Assembly: GCA_021201795.1 (NCBI GenBank)
Contig: JAJQEF010000006.1
Location: forward strand, 62,001 to 126,000
Origin: Rikenellaceae bacterium
GTDB lineage: Bacteria; Bacteroidota; Bacteroidia; Bacteroidales; Rikenellaceae
Direction of reading: 5' to 3'
Length of the DNA stretch: 64,000 bases
The notes beneath the pieces were generated by a model. The model saw only the letters and a program-made list of their open reading frames with translations, was not told where the DNA came from and did no database searches. Shown one piece after another: positions 27,701 to 35,735 of this stretch (positions within the stretch are counted from its first letter, which is position 1; each line of letters begins with the position of its first letter). Both the position numbers and the translations under genes were made by a program.

Positions 27701-28109
27701 GAATACCGCGGAAAAAATATCTCTTTACAGGGAACTGGATAACATAAGCGAGGAAGAAAAATTACTGCAATTCGAGTCACGTCTTACCGACAGGTTCGGG
27801 GAACCGCCTTCACAGGTAAAAGAATTATATAATATAATAAGGTTAAGGCGTCTTGCGGTTCGTCTCGGTTTTGAAAAAGTGATACAGAAGAACGGACTTA
27901 TGATATTACATTTTGTTTATAATCAGACTTCAATGTATTATAAGTCTTCGGTATTTTCGGATATTTTAAAGCTGGTGGCCGAAAAAAATGGGAAATATTT
28001 ATTAAAACAACACAATAACCGACTACAATTAACAGTTAAGTCTGTTAAAGATAGTGCCGGTGCTTACGGGATTTTATCCGAAATCGCCGCAGCAATAGAA
28101 AATAAATAA
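24756..28109 (+). CDS. mfd: Transcription-repair coupling factor
   Basis: Mfd removes RNA polymerase stalled at DNA lesions and recruits UvrA. The 1117-residue protein shows an N-terminal UvrB-like region including GGIVDIFSF, an RNA polymerase-interacting domain around GDYVVHIDHGVGRFGGL, a RecG-like helicase with Walker A GDVGFGKTEVA near residue 580, motif II DEEQ, LTATPIPRTL, and the LHQLRGRVGR motif VI, then a C-terminal TRCF domain. I use the ATG at 24756; a TTG three codons earlier is in frame but lies within the upstream gene. Full length. Confidence 0.97.
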   Translation: MDKKEFLDLLRGEKPYKELNKNIQKSQAVEIKGIVGSSVSAVCSALYADLNGVSIFISDSKEEAAYLYNDMYSLTDSENIYFFPTGYKRSIEYGNEDPSGMVQRTAVLNALRNKDQNKIFICTYPEAVLEKVVDISGLEDNTLTVKTGDSLSPDFIKDVLTDLGFTKIDFVYEPGQFSIRGGIVDIFSFSDNNPYRIDFFGDEIESIRVFDIGTQLSVRKVDKIEIIPDLKRLGENKVSLLKFAGEFNLFVNDFDFTMKRFADVRVKFINELVNREQEPDTVDDHILTRNGFCQDIADNALVTLRTAYKERKPDSTVIFSTSPQPAFNKKFDILADTINDGVLKGYRTYILTENKAQIERLENVFNSAGRKNVPFESFSVTLHEGYIDHDLKMNFFTDHQIFDRYHKYTLHKEVKKSESLTIAELNFLKVGDYVVHIDHGVGRFGGLVRTTENGKATEVIKLVYSDNDILFVNVHALHRISKYKDKDSEPPKIYKLGSGTWQKLKANTKRQVKDIARELIALYAKRKQSKGFAFSHDSFLQHELEASFMYEDTPDQEKAIKAVKADMETDVPMDRLICGDVGFGKTEVAIRAAFKAACDSKQVAVLVPTTVLSLQHYRTFSKRFREFPVRVELISRAKTTKQINEITKDLKEGKIDILIGTHKILNKKVEFKDMGLLIIDEEQKFGVSSKEKLRQLKANVDTLTLTATPIPRTLQFSLMRSRDMSVIATPPPNRQPITTEIHNFNDDIIREAIEFELSRNGQVYFIHNRVNDILSIRDRIKKICPQARIAVGHGQMKPDELEKIMMDFIYAEYDILLATTIIESGIDISNANTIIINNAQNFGLSDLHQLRGRVGRSNRKAYCYLITPPEESLSTDARRRLKAIEDFSDLVSGFNIAMQDLDIRGAGNILGAEQSGFISDIGFETYHKILNEAVRELREEEFSETMIAEHDSKTLIEADHVFITDSQIETDREAFIPDAYISNTAEKISLYRELDNISEEEKLLQFESRLTDRFGEPPSQVKELYNIIRLRRLAVRLGFEKVIQKNGLMILHFVYNQTSMYYKSSVFSDILKLVAEKNGKYLLKQHNNRLQLTVKSVKDSAGAYGILSEIAAAIENK

Positions 28110-28110
28110 A

Positions 28111-28851
28111 ATGAATATTGCAGTAGACATAGGCAACAGTTCGGCTAAAGTAGCGGTTTACAAGAATTATCAATCCATCTTTACGGTTCGTTGGAGTATT
28201 TCCGACCTTCTTACGGAATTGACCGGATTATTTTTACGTTATCCGGGGATCGTTAATTCTATAATTTCTTCGACTTGTAATAATTATAATGATATTGCAG
28301 GGTTTTTAAAACGGAATACGGAATATTTCATCGACTTTAATTATAAAACTCCAGTCCCGTTAGTGAATAAATACAAGACTCCGCATACCTTAGGGCCCGA
28401 TAGGCTGGCTTCTGCGGTAGGCGGTGCGTCACTTTTCCCCGGAGAAAACCTCGTGATCTTCGATTTCGGGACGGCGATTACTATCGACATAGTAACACAG
28501 AGCGGTGAATTTATGGGAGGAAATATATCTCCCGGACTTTCAATGAGATTTAAAGCATTGAATGCTTTTACCGATAAACTTCCTTTAAAAAGTCAAGTTG
28601 AGAGTTATAATTTGATAGGAGAGGATACGGATACTGCTATTATTGCAGGCGTTCAGAACAGCGTGATTTTCGAAATCAATGGTTATATAAAGGAAATTAC
28701 TGAAAAATATAAAGAAATTAAGGTCTTGTTTACAGGCGGAGATGGAAATTATTTTGCCAAAAGGGTAAAAAATCCCATATTTGCAAATTGTGACTTGGTA
28801 GTGTACGGATTAAATAACATTTTAGAATATAATGTGCAGAATAAAAATTAG
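28111..28851 (+). CDS. coaX: Type III pantothenate kinase
   Basis: CoaX phosphorylates pantothenate, the first step of coenzyme A synthesis, and unlike CoaA it is not feedback-inhibited by CoA. The 246-residue ASKHA-fold protein shows the phosphate motif DIGNSSAKVAV at residues 5-15, GPDRLASAVGG near 95, and DFGTAITIDI near 120. It begins one base after mfd. The next gene starts 20 bases inside its 3' end, which ties coaX to the envelope genes downstream. Confidence 0.96.
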   Translation: MNIAVDIGNSSAKVAVYKNYQSIFTVRWSISDLLTELTGLFLRYPGIVNSIISSTCNNYNDIAGFLKRNTEYFIDFNYKTPVPLVNKYKTPHTLGPDRLASAVGGASLFPGENLVIFDFGTAITIDIVTQSGEFMGGNISPGLSMRFKALNAFTDKLPLKSQVESYNLIGEDTDTAIIAGVQNSVIFEINGYIKEITEKYKEIKVLFTGGDGNYFAKRVKNPIFANCDLVVYGLNNILEYNVQNKN

Positions 28852-30130
28852 GATATTTCTACTTGTAGCTGTATTGTCAATGCCTGCATTATGTTTTTCT
28901 CAAATCAGCAGTTTGAATACTTACTCCCCGTATACTATTTATGGTTTAGGCGATCTACACAACACTGCGACTGCTGCTACGAGTGCTATGGGTGGAATCG
29001 GAACTGCATATTGGGACCCGTACACAGTAAACGTTGCAAATCCGGCATCCCATGCGGCAGTAAACCGTAATTCATTTATTTTTAATTTCGGCTTATCGGG
29101 TAAACAAAGTTACCTTAAAGAATCGGGCGGTGGTTCTACCGCTCATAATACTTTTAATATAGATAATATAGCAGTAAAATTTCCTTTGTATAAAGGAATA
29201 GGGTTTAGTGTAAGTATGACTCCGATGTCGAGCGTCGGCTACCAGATAGAGAAAGACGAGACGGATCCGGATATAATAACGGATATCGGGCTTGTAAAAT
29301 ATTTTTATACGGGTGAGGGTGGTATAACACAATTTAAAGCCGGTGTCGGTTTTAAAGTTTTTGAGAAGTTATCGCTGGGTGCCGATCTGATTTACTATCT
29401 TGGTACCATATCACGCGAATATGGAAATACCGTAACTACTGTCACAAGTACATCGTCTTACGGAAGCGCATCCGTAAGAAACCGGGAAGAAATTTCGAAA
29501 TTATTATTCGATGTCGGACTACAGTATGACATTATCAGAAATACGAGGAGGTTCCTAACCTTCGGGGCGATTTATCAACCAAAAGCAACTCTCGATAATA
29601 AATTGGTAAAGCAGTTCGGTATGACAACCTCATCGGATTCGATTTATTATGAAGAATTTACAAATACCGTCAAAGTCCCTGATAAATTCTCCATGGGTAT
29701 ATTTTACAGGACCGAGAAATTGGGTATAGGTTTTGATTGTACTTTCCAGAACTGGAAAAACTCCATGGAAATGTCTTCTATAGACGATGTTTCCCTGTCG
29801 AAATCTAATAGCTATAATGTAGGATTCGAATATACACCTAACCGTATCGACATTCGTCGTGCTTTAAATAGATGGACTTACCGTGCTGGATTCCGATATA
29901 CGGATATGTATTTGGTAAAAAACGGACATAATACATCAGAAAAAGCAATTACTTTTGGAGTTGGGATTCCATTGAAAATGACGAGCTTTTCTTCTGTAGA
30001 TGTGGGAGTGGAGCTAGGTCAGAGAGGAACTACTCGGCATCAGTTGATTAAACATAACTATTTCAAGGTTTCTGTCGGCATCAGTCTTTTCGGAAGTGAT
30101 GACTGGTTTGTTAAAAGAAAATATTATTAA
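28832..30130 (+). CDS. Outer-membrane beta-barrel protein
   Basis: The 432-residue protein has a signal peptide (cleavage after about ALCFSQ, residue 24), followed by a NTYSPYTIYGLGDL stretch and an AMGGIGTAYWDP motif. These are seen in Bacteroidota outer-membrane proteins distantly like FadL/OMPP1. Alternating hydrophobic strands run to the C-terminus, and a charged FVKRKYY end replaces a classical terminal Phe. Likely a porin or lipid transporter; function unproven. It overlaps coaX by 20 bases and precedes a TPR protein and lptC, placing it in an envelope-biogenesis context. Confidence 0.8.
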   Translation: MCRIKIRIFLLVAVLSMPALCFSQISSLNTYSPYTIYGLGDLHNTATAATSAMGGIGTAYWDPYTVNVANPASHAAVNRNSFIFNFGLSGKQSYLKESGGGSTAHNTFNIDNIAVKFPLYKGIGFSVSMTPMSSVGYQIEKDETDPDIITDIGLVKYFYTGEGGITQFKAGVGFKVFEKLSLGADLIYYLGTISREYGNTVTTVTSTSSYGSASVRNREEISKLLFDVGLQYDIIRNTRRFLTFGAIYQPKATLDNKLVKQFGMTTSSDSIYYEEFTNTVKVPDKFSMGIFYRTEKLGIGFDCTFQNWKNSMEMSSIDDVSLSKSNSYNVGFEYTPNRIDIRRALNRWTYRAGFRYTDMYLVKNGHNTSEKAITFGVGIPLKMTSFSSVDVGVELGQRGTTRHQLIKHNYFKVSVGISLFGSDDWFVKRKYY

Positions 30131-30157
30131 ACGTCTAATACATAACTAACATCAAAA

Positions 30158-31513
30158 ATGAAAAAAATTAATAAGGTCCTGTTTCCTGCTCTTTTGTGTC
30201 TTTGTGCGGCGTTTTCCGTCCAGGCTCAGCAGGATGCATTTCTCGAGGACCCTAAGTACGGGAATACTCCTGAAGAAAGGCGGGAAACAGTCGTTACGAT
30301 TCAGTATTTCGTGAATGCAGCGAGAGGAGAAAGGTATGATGATGCTTTTAATTACCTTCGGCAATTATTGGAGAAAGCTCCTCAGTCTTCTGAAAATATC
30401 TATTATTTAGGTATTCCTATGTATAAAACAAAATTTGCCGAAGCAAAATCTTCGGAAGAACGCAAGGCAATTTTGGATACTATCAGTACCTTATATGAAT
30501 TAAGACTTCAGCATTTCGGAGAGCATCCGGAAAGAGGAACGGCTTATATCCTGAAAAATTACGCAGCCGATATATACTCTCTGACTCCGGAAGACAAAGA
30601 AACGATTTACGGATTATATGAAAGAGCGGTATTGGCTGTCGGGGATAATCCGGATCTGTCTTTGATAAGTAACTTCCTTGCGCTTGCATATAACGATTAT
30701 AATCTGGAAAATATCGAGACCGACAAATTCCTGGGTGTTTATGAGTTGCTCTCCAGCGCTTTGGATAAATCAACGGATCCGAATGCAGCATCTATTCGTC
30801 AAAATCTGGATAATGCTTTGGTATCCAGCGGCGCTGCGGACTGTGATGAAATAGAAAAAATTTATCGTCCCCAATATGAAAAAGACCCTGATAATCTTGA
30901 TCTCATAAAGAAAATCGTAGGGATGATGAACAGATCTAAATGTTCAAGTGACTTTCTTTTGTCCATGACGGAGAAATATTATGAAAAAGAACCGTCTGCT
31001 CAGACAGCGCTTTATCTTGCCGATGCTTTCGATGCACGCGGCGAAGGTGCCAAAGCTACACAATATCTACAGTTAGCAATCGATAATGAAACTGACATTA
31101 CAGCGAAATCCAATCTTCTCGTGCGTTTGGGAGCAATTTCGTTATCACAGAATAATTATCGTCAGGCTGCGGATTATGCTCGTCAGGCGATTTCTGTGAA
31201 TTCAGAAAATGGCTGGGGACATTTTATTCTCGCACAGGCTTACAGCGGAGCTGTAAATTCGCTATGTACCGATGATTTCTCAAAACGTGCAGCATATTGG
31301 CTTATAGTTGATGTGTTGAACCAAGCGGCACGTCGTTTCCCCGCCGGTGATCCGCAGTTGAGAACCATCAATAGTTATATAGGAAATTATAGTAGTTACT
31401 TCCCTGATAGCGAGGCTCTTTTCTTTAGTAGTAATAACTTACAGGAAGGAAGTTCATATACAGTGAATTGCGGATGGATAAGCGGACAGACTACGGTAAG
31501 GGCTAAAAAATAA
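30158..31513 (+). CDS. Periplasmic TPR-repeat protein
   Basis: The 451-residue protein has a signal peptide (MKKINKVLFPALLCLCAAFSVQA). Helical repeats follow, the clearest TPR-like units being at residues 290-370, with ALYLADAFDARGEGAKATQYLQ and LVRLGAISLSQNNYRQAADYA patterns. No catalytic motif is visible. TPR proteins of this kind act as scaffolds. It sits between an outer-membrane barrel and lptC in a series that looks like a conserved Bacteroidales envelope block, so it may help assemble barrel proteins or LPS transport, which is inference. Confidence 0.85.
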   Translation: MKKINKVLFPALLCLCAAFSVQAQQDAFLEDPKYGNTPEERRETVVTIQYFVNAARGERYDDAFNYLRQLLEKAPQSSENIYYLGIPMYKTKFAEAKSSEERKAILDTISTLYELRLQHFGEHPERGTAYILKNYAADIYSLTPEDKETIYGLYERAVLAVGDNPDLSLISNFLALAYNDYNLENIETDKFLGVYELLSSALDKSTDPNAASIRQNLDNALVSSGAADCDEIEKIYRPQYEKDPDNLDLIKKIVGMMNRSKCSSDFLLSMTEKYYEKEPSAQTALYLADAFDARGEGAKATQYLQLAIDNETDITAKSNLLVRLGAISLSQNNYRQAADYARQAISVNSENGWGHFILAQAYSGAVNSLCTDDFSKRAAYWLIVDVLNQAARRFPAGDPQLRTINSYIGNYSSYFPDSEALFFSSNNLQEGSSYTVNCGWISGQTTVRAKK

Positions 31514-31519
31514 AGTATT

Positions 31520-32212
31520 GTGGTAAAAAATAATGCTGTTAAATCATTAATGGTAGTGCTTCTTTGGGGCACTACCATTATGTTTTCGTGTAACCGGGCA
31601 ACTGAATCGGAAGAGACGGATCTGGATTCACTTATGACGCAGATGAGTGAGAATCTGACAATGATAACTTCTGAGAATGGAAATCTTAAATACCGGTTTG
31701 AGACTCCTTTAATGGAACGTTATGAATTGGCTTCCGTTCCGTTCATGGAATTCCGCAAAGGCGTAAAAGTCGAAACATATAATGATTCGACCATGAACGT
31801 AGAATCGGAATTAGTTGCGGATTATGCTAAATATATCGAACCTGAAAAATTGTGGGAGGCTCGGGGAAATGTTGTCGCAAAAAATAAAGAGGGGCAGATT
31901 CTTTTAACGGAACAGTTGTTCTGGAATGAAATTACAGATAAGATTTATTCCAATGTGGAATCGACCGTCCTTCAGGGGAACGACAGGATCGTGGGAACCG
32001 GATTCGAATCCGATTCAAATTTTGAAGATTTTACTTTCCGCTCCCCTAAGGGGCAGGTTGAAGTCAATGTCGAGACGAATGGAGAAGCTGCGGATTCTTT
32101 AAATAATGAAAACGCACTCTCTGATTCATTAAGCGTGAATAATATGGTTCCGGAAATCACAACAGACAGTTTGTTAATTGAGGAACTCCCAAGTATTGAA
32201 CCGGAGGAATAA
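31520..32212 (+). CDS. lptC: LPS export periplasmic protein LptC
   Basis: The 230-residue protein starts with GTG at 31520, six bases after the TPR gene. It has an N-terminal signal or anchor, and a Cys in FSCNRA at about residue 24 suggests a lipoprotein form. The central region (residues 60-165) shows the LptC/OstA-like beta-jellyroll pattern (LELVADYAKY-like and WEARGNVVAKNKEGQILLTEQLFWNE). LptC takes LPS from the LptBFG transporter and hands it to LptA. The C-terminal 60 residues are a low-complexity acidic tail rich in Ser, Asn and Glu, which is unusual. The family match is good but remote. Confidence 0.85.
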   Translation: MVKNNAVKSLMVVLLWGTTIMFSCNRATESEETDLDSLMTQMSENLTMITSENGNLKYRFETPLMERYELASVPFMEFRKGVKVETYNDSTMNVESELVADYAKYIEPEKLWEARGNVVAKNKEGQILLTEQLFWNEITDKIYSNVESTVLQGNDRIVGTGFESDSNFEDFTFRSPKGQVEVNVETNGEAADSLNNENALSDSLSVNNMVPEITTDSLLIEELPSIEPEE

Positions 32213-32217
32213 AAAAT

Positions 32218-32225
32218 TATATTTG
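32218..32225 (+). promoter_or_regulatory. Bacteroidota -7 box before the CNNM/CBS gene
   Basis: TATATTTG matches TAnnTTTG, 21 bases before the ATG at 32247, so this gene may be transcribed apart from lptC. Confidence 0.6.
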
Positions 32226-32246
32226 TATGATTAATTATATTTCAAA

Positions 32247-33512
32247 ATGGTCATACCGCTTATTTTAATTGTTGTCACTTTAATTTTTTCTGCTTTTTTT
32301 TCAGGAATGGAGATCGCATTCGTTTCATCCAATAAACTTAAACTGGAAATTGATAAAAAGCAAAGTGGTTTTTTTACAAAAATAGCCAATAAATTTACTA
32401 ATAATCCCGGCCAGTATATCTCTACTATTCTTGTGGGTAATAATATTGCTCTGGTTATTTATTCCATGCAAATGGCCTTTATAATAAGGTTTTTTTTGTT
32501 GAGATTTGGAATCGTCAGTGGAACTATCGTGATAGAAACTCTTGTATCTACATTAGTTATTATTTTTCTTGCCGAGTTTATCCCGAAGGCTATTGTCAGG
32601 GCTAATCCTAATTTTCACTTCAAAGCATTTGCTCTTCCAATGCTTTTCTTTTATTATCTTTTTTATCCGATAGCTGTTTTTTCTACATTTGTCGCAACCC
32701 TTTTACTTAAAATCTTCGGACTTAAAATAAATAAGGGGAGCACTATATCGACTTTCGATAAAATAGACCTTGCCAATTTATTGGAGCAGGCTACAGAAAG
32801 GGTTGATAATACCAACACAGGTTCCGCTTCACAGGAGAACGAAATGCGTATATTCCAGAATGCATTGGAGTTCCCCGATATTAAAGTCCGGGACTGCATG
32901 ATACCGCGCGTGGATATAGATGCAATCGATATAGAAGATGGTATTGAACAGCTTAAAAAACTCTTTATATCGACTCAGTATTCCCGTATTCCCGTATTCG
33001 AAGGAACGATGGATAATATAATCGGGTATGTAAACAGTAAAAGTTTATTCAATCATCCGGACTCCATAAAAGAATGCATGCGGCCTATAATATTTGTTCC
33101 GGAGACTATGGAAATAGATAAATTGCTTGCGACTTTCATAAAACAGCAATCCTCCATAGCAGTCGTTATCGACGAGTTCGGTGGAACTTCGGGTATGATA
33201 ACTTTAGAAGATATACTCGAGGAGATATTCGGGGAGATCGAAGACGAACATGACGATCAAATGTTGGTGGAAAAAGATCTGGGTAACGGTGAGTTTATAT
33301 TCTCTAGCCGCCTTGAAATCGATTATCTTAACGAAAAATATAATCTCGATATACCGGAGACCGACGATTACGAGACTTTGGCTGGCTATGTTATATTCAA
33401 TAATAACGGACTACCGGATAGGGGAGATACTATTGAAATAGATAATAAATCCGTTACGATATTAAGGATGAGCTCATCCAGAATTGAACTGGTAAAGGTT
33501 AGGGTTAAATAA
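32247..33512 (+). CDS. CNNM/CBS-domain transporter (CorC/HlyC family, GldE-like)
   Basis: The 421-residue membrane protein has a DUF21/CNNM transmembrane domain (residues 1-190, about four helices, with the FSGMEIAFVSSN signature), a pair of CBS domains (about 210-325, including MIPRVDIDAID and VIDEFGGTSGMITLEDILEEIFGEI) and a C-terminal CorC/HlyC domain. The family handles divalent cations, magnesium or cobalt export in known cases. In gliding Bacteroidota a close relative is GldE, but gliding genes are not visible here. It lies between lptC and the PpiD-like gene. Confidence 0.92.
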   Translation: MVIPLILIVVTLIFSAFFSGMEIAFVSSNKLKLEIDKKQSGFFTKIANKFTNNPGQYISTILVGNNIALVIYSMQMAFIIRFFLLRFGIVSGTIVIETLVSTLVIIFLAEFIPKAIVRANPNFHFKAFALPMLFFYYLFYPIAVFSTFVATLLLKIFGLKINKGSTISTFDKIDLANLLEQATERVDNTNTGSASQENEMRIFQNALEFPDIKVRDCMIPRVDIDAIDIEDGIEQLKKLFISTQYSRIPVFEGTMDNIIGYVNSKSLFNHPDSIKECMRPIIFVPETMEIDKLLATFIKQQSSIAVVIDEFGGTSGMITLEDILEEIFGEIEDEHDDQMLVEKDLGNGEFIFSSRLEIDYLNEKYNLDIPETDDYETLAGYVIFNNNGLPDRGDTIEIDNKSVTILRMSSSRIELVKVRVK

Positions 33513-33524
33513 ATAACGGTACAT

Positions 33525-33556
33525 TGTTTTAATTTCGGAACAATTTTGTATCTTCG
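33525..33556 (+). promoter_or_regulatory. Possible promoter of the PpiD-like gene
   Basis: A TTG at 33524-33526 and TATCTTCG at 33549-33556 (one mismatch to TAnnTTTG) are 22 bases apart, 52 bases before the ATG. Weak. Confidence 0.35.
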
Positions 33557-33608
33557 ACCCTCGAAAGTATTGTAAAATTATAAACATAAATAAATTACAG
33601 ATAGTATA

Positions 33609-35663
33609 ATGGCTACACTCAACACTCTACGTACAAAAGGCGGTATCATCGTCACGATTGTTATCGGTATTGCTTTATTGGCTTTTTTATTGGGGGACCT
33701 TACCGGCAACGGTTCCGTCTTCAGTTCCAAAGTTAAAGTCGGAAAAATAAACGGCAAGGATATTTCATACATGGAGCTTTACGATGAGATCGAGTATCTT
33801 ACGAATATACAGAAAATTATAAGCGGGTCCGAGAATTCGCAACAACAGGAAATGATCAGGGATATTTCCTGGGAAGAAATTAAAAGATCTCATATAATTT
33901 ATCCCGGTTTGGAAGAGCTTGGTATTACCGTTTCAGAAGATGAAATGTTCGATATGGTCTATGGTAATAATATATCGCCGGTACTTACAAGCTTCGGTTT
34001 TTTTAATAATCAGCAAACAGGAATGTTCGATAAATCCCTTTTGAAAAATTTCGTCTCTAACCTTGGTATGGACAATACCGGACAGATGAGGACCATTTGG
34101 GAATATATGCAGGGTGAAATAAGAAAGGATGCCGTGTTATCCAAATATATGGTTTTAGTTAAAAATATGGCTTATGTCACCGAAATTGAAGCTAATTTTA
34201 ATCAGAACCTCACAAATAATAATTACGATGCTAAATATGTTTCTATAAATTACGAAACAGTAGCGGATTCCTTGGCGACGGTATCTAATTCTGAAGTGAA
34301 AAAATATTATGATGAAAATATCCGTAAATATCGCCAGACTGCTTCGCGTGATATTGAATATGTTATTTTCGATGTAAAACCATCACTAAGCGATTACGAA
34401 GAAGCAAAAGAATATTTTTATACTCTTTACGATGAATTCGTTGCAACGGATAATGTAAGACAATTCGTTACTTTAAATTCACAATCTTCCTTCGATGAAG
34501 GGTATTATTCTGAAGCGCAGTTCCCTGTTGAAATCTCGGAATTCGTATTTTCTGACAATAATAAAGGCGTGTACGGTCCCGAGTTGATTGATGACGTATA
34601 TAGAATGCTAAGGGTAAGTGAATTGAAGAATATTCCCGATTCTTTGGGTATCAGACAGATAGTGATTTCTCCATTCGATACTGCTTTAGCGGATAGTCTT
34701 GAAACTGCCCTTAACGGAGGAGCCGACTTTAATGTTGCCGCATTCCAGCACTCTCTAAATCAAGGAAGTGCAGATATGGGAACCATCCCGACAATATTTA
34801 TACCGTCTCAAATACTGGATCCTATTCTTGAAACTCCTGAAGGCAAAATAACACGTGTTGATACTCCTAACGGAATAATGCTGTTGGATGTTTACAAACG
34901 CGGAAGAAATGAACTTAGGGCGCAGGTAGGAACAGTCACCATGGAAGTTGTACCAAGCTCTGCAACTCAACAGGATGTATACAGTAAAGCAAGTACTTTC
35001 TATACTAAAGTAGGCGGTTCCCCAGAAAAATTCAATACCGCTGTTGATGAGGAAAATCTTAACAAACGAGTTGTAAGAATTTCTAAGGATGATAGTAATA
35101 TAAACGGATTGACCGACAGTAAAGAAATTGTAAGATGGGCCTTTAATGCAAAAGTGAAAGATGTATCAGGCATCATGGAGTCTAATGGAGACTACGTGAT
35201 TGCTGTATTGAAGGAAGCGAGGGAAAAAGGTTATGCTCCGGTTGAACAGGTGCGCGGCGAGATTGCAACAGAACTCAGAAAACAGAAAAAGGCGGATATT
35301 ATTTCCTCTAAACTAGCAGGCAGCTCTTTGGAAAAAGCCGCTGCGGACCATAAAACTTCTGTAGAAGAGATTGTTGGACTTAATTTTAACACTTACTATG
35401 TTCCTGGAATAGGTATGGATATGAAACTTATAGGTACCGTTGCGGTCGGGCTTGAATTAAATAAAGTTTCAAAACCTGTTCAGGGGGTTCAGGCTGTTTA
35501 TTTAGTGGAAGTTGTTTCAGAAGAAACATCCTCGGAAACTATCAGTGTAGTTTCCGATAAAGCCAGAATCGAGGCATCTAAAGTCAATGATGTTGAAAAC
35601 AGACTTACCGATGCTTTATATGAATTGGCTGATATCGAGGATTACCGTGTAAAATATTTCTAA
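33609..35663 (+). CDS. SurA/PpiD-type peptidylprolyl isomerase chaperone
   Basis: The 684-residue protein is anchored by one N-terminal helix (residues 12-31) and faces the periplasm. The SurA_N-like chaperone region follows, with VGKINGKDISYMEL near residue 39. A parvulin-type isomerase domain lies near residues 340-435, around LGIRQIVISPFDTALADSLETAL and FNVAAFQHSLNQGSADMG. It would help fold outer-membrane proteins leaving the Sec translocon, like PpiD. Length fits PpiD of Bacteroidota. It is followed by a strong terminator and closes the envelope block. Confidence 0.9.
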   Translation: MATLNTLRTKGGIIVTIVIGIALLAFLLGDLTGNGSVFSSKVKVGKINGKDISYMELYDEIEYLTNIQKIISGSENSQQQEMIRDISWEEIKRSHIIYPGLEELGITVSEDEMFDMVYGNNISPVLTSFGFFNNQQTGMFDKSLLKNFVSNLGMDNTGQMRTIWEYMQGEIRKDAVLSKYMVLVKNMAYVTEIEANFNQNLTNNNYDAKYVSINYETVADSLATVSNSEVKKYYDENIRKYRQTASRDIEYVIFDVKPSLSDYEEAKEYFYTLYDEFVATDNVRQFVTLNSQSSFDEGYYSEAQFPVEISEFVFSDNNKGVYGPELIDDVYRMLRVSELKNIPDSLGIRQIVISPFDTALADSLETALNGGADFNVAAFQHSLNQGSADMGTIPTIFIPSQILDPILETPEGKITRVDTPNGIMLLDVYKRGRNELRAQVGTVTMEVVPSSATQQDVYSKASTFYTKVGGSPEKFNTAVDEENLNKRVVRISKDDSNINGLTDSKEIVRWAFNAKVKDVSGIMESNGDYVIAVLKEAREKGYAPVEQVRGEIATELRKQKKADIISSKLAGSSLEKAAADHKTSVEEIVGLNFNTYYVPGIGMDMKLIGTVAVGLELNKVSKPVQGVQAVYLVEVVSEETSSETISVVSDKARIEASKVNDVENRLTDALYELADIEDYRVKYF

Positions 35664-35684
35664 AAAATAATTTTATCATAATTT

Positions 35685-35726
35685 CGGAGAGATGATTGTA
35701 ACTAATATAACATCTCTCCGTTTTTA
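35685..35726 (+). terminator. Rho-independent terminator after the PpiD-like gene
   Basis: A 10-bp stem (CGGAGAGATG / CATCTCTCCG) with a 16-base loop is followed by TTTTT. It ends only ten bases before the hflX start codon. Confidence 0.85.
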
Positions 35727-35735
35727 ATTATAGTA

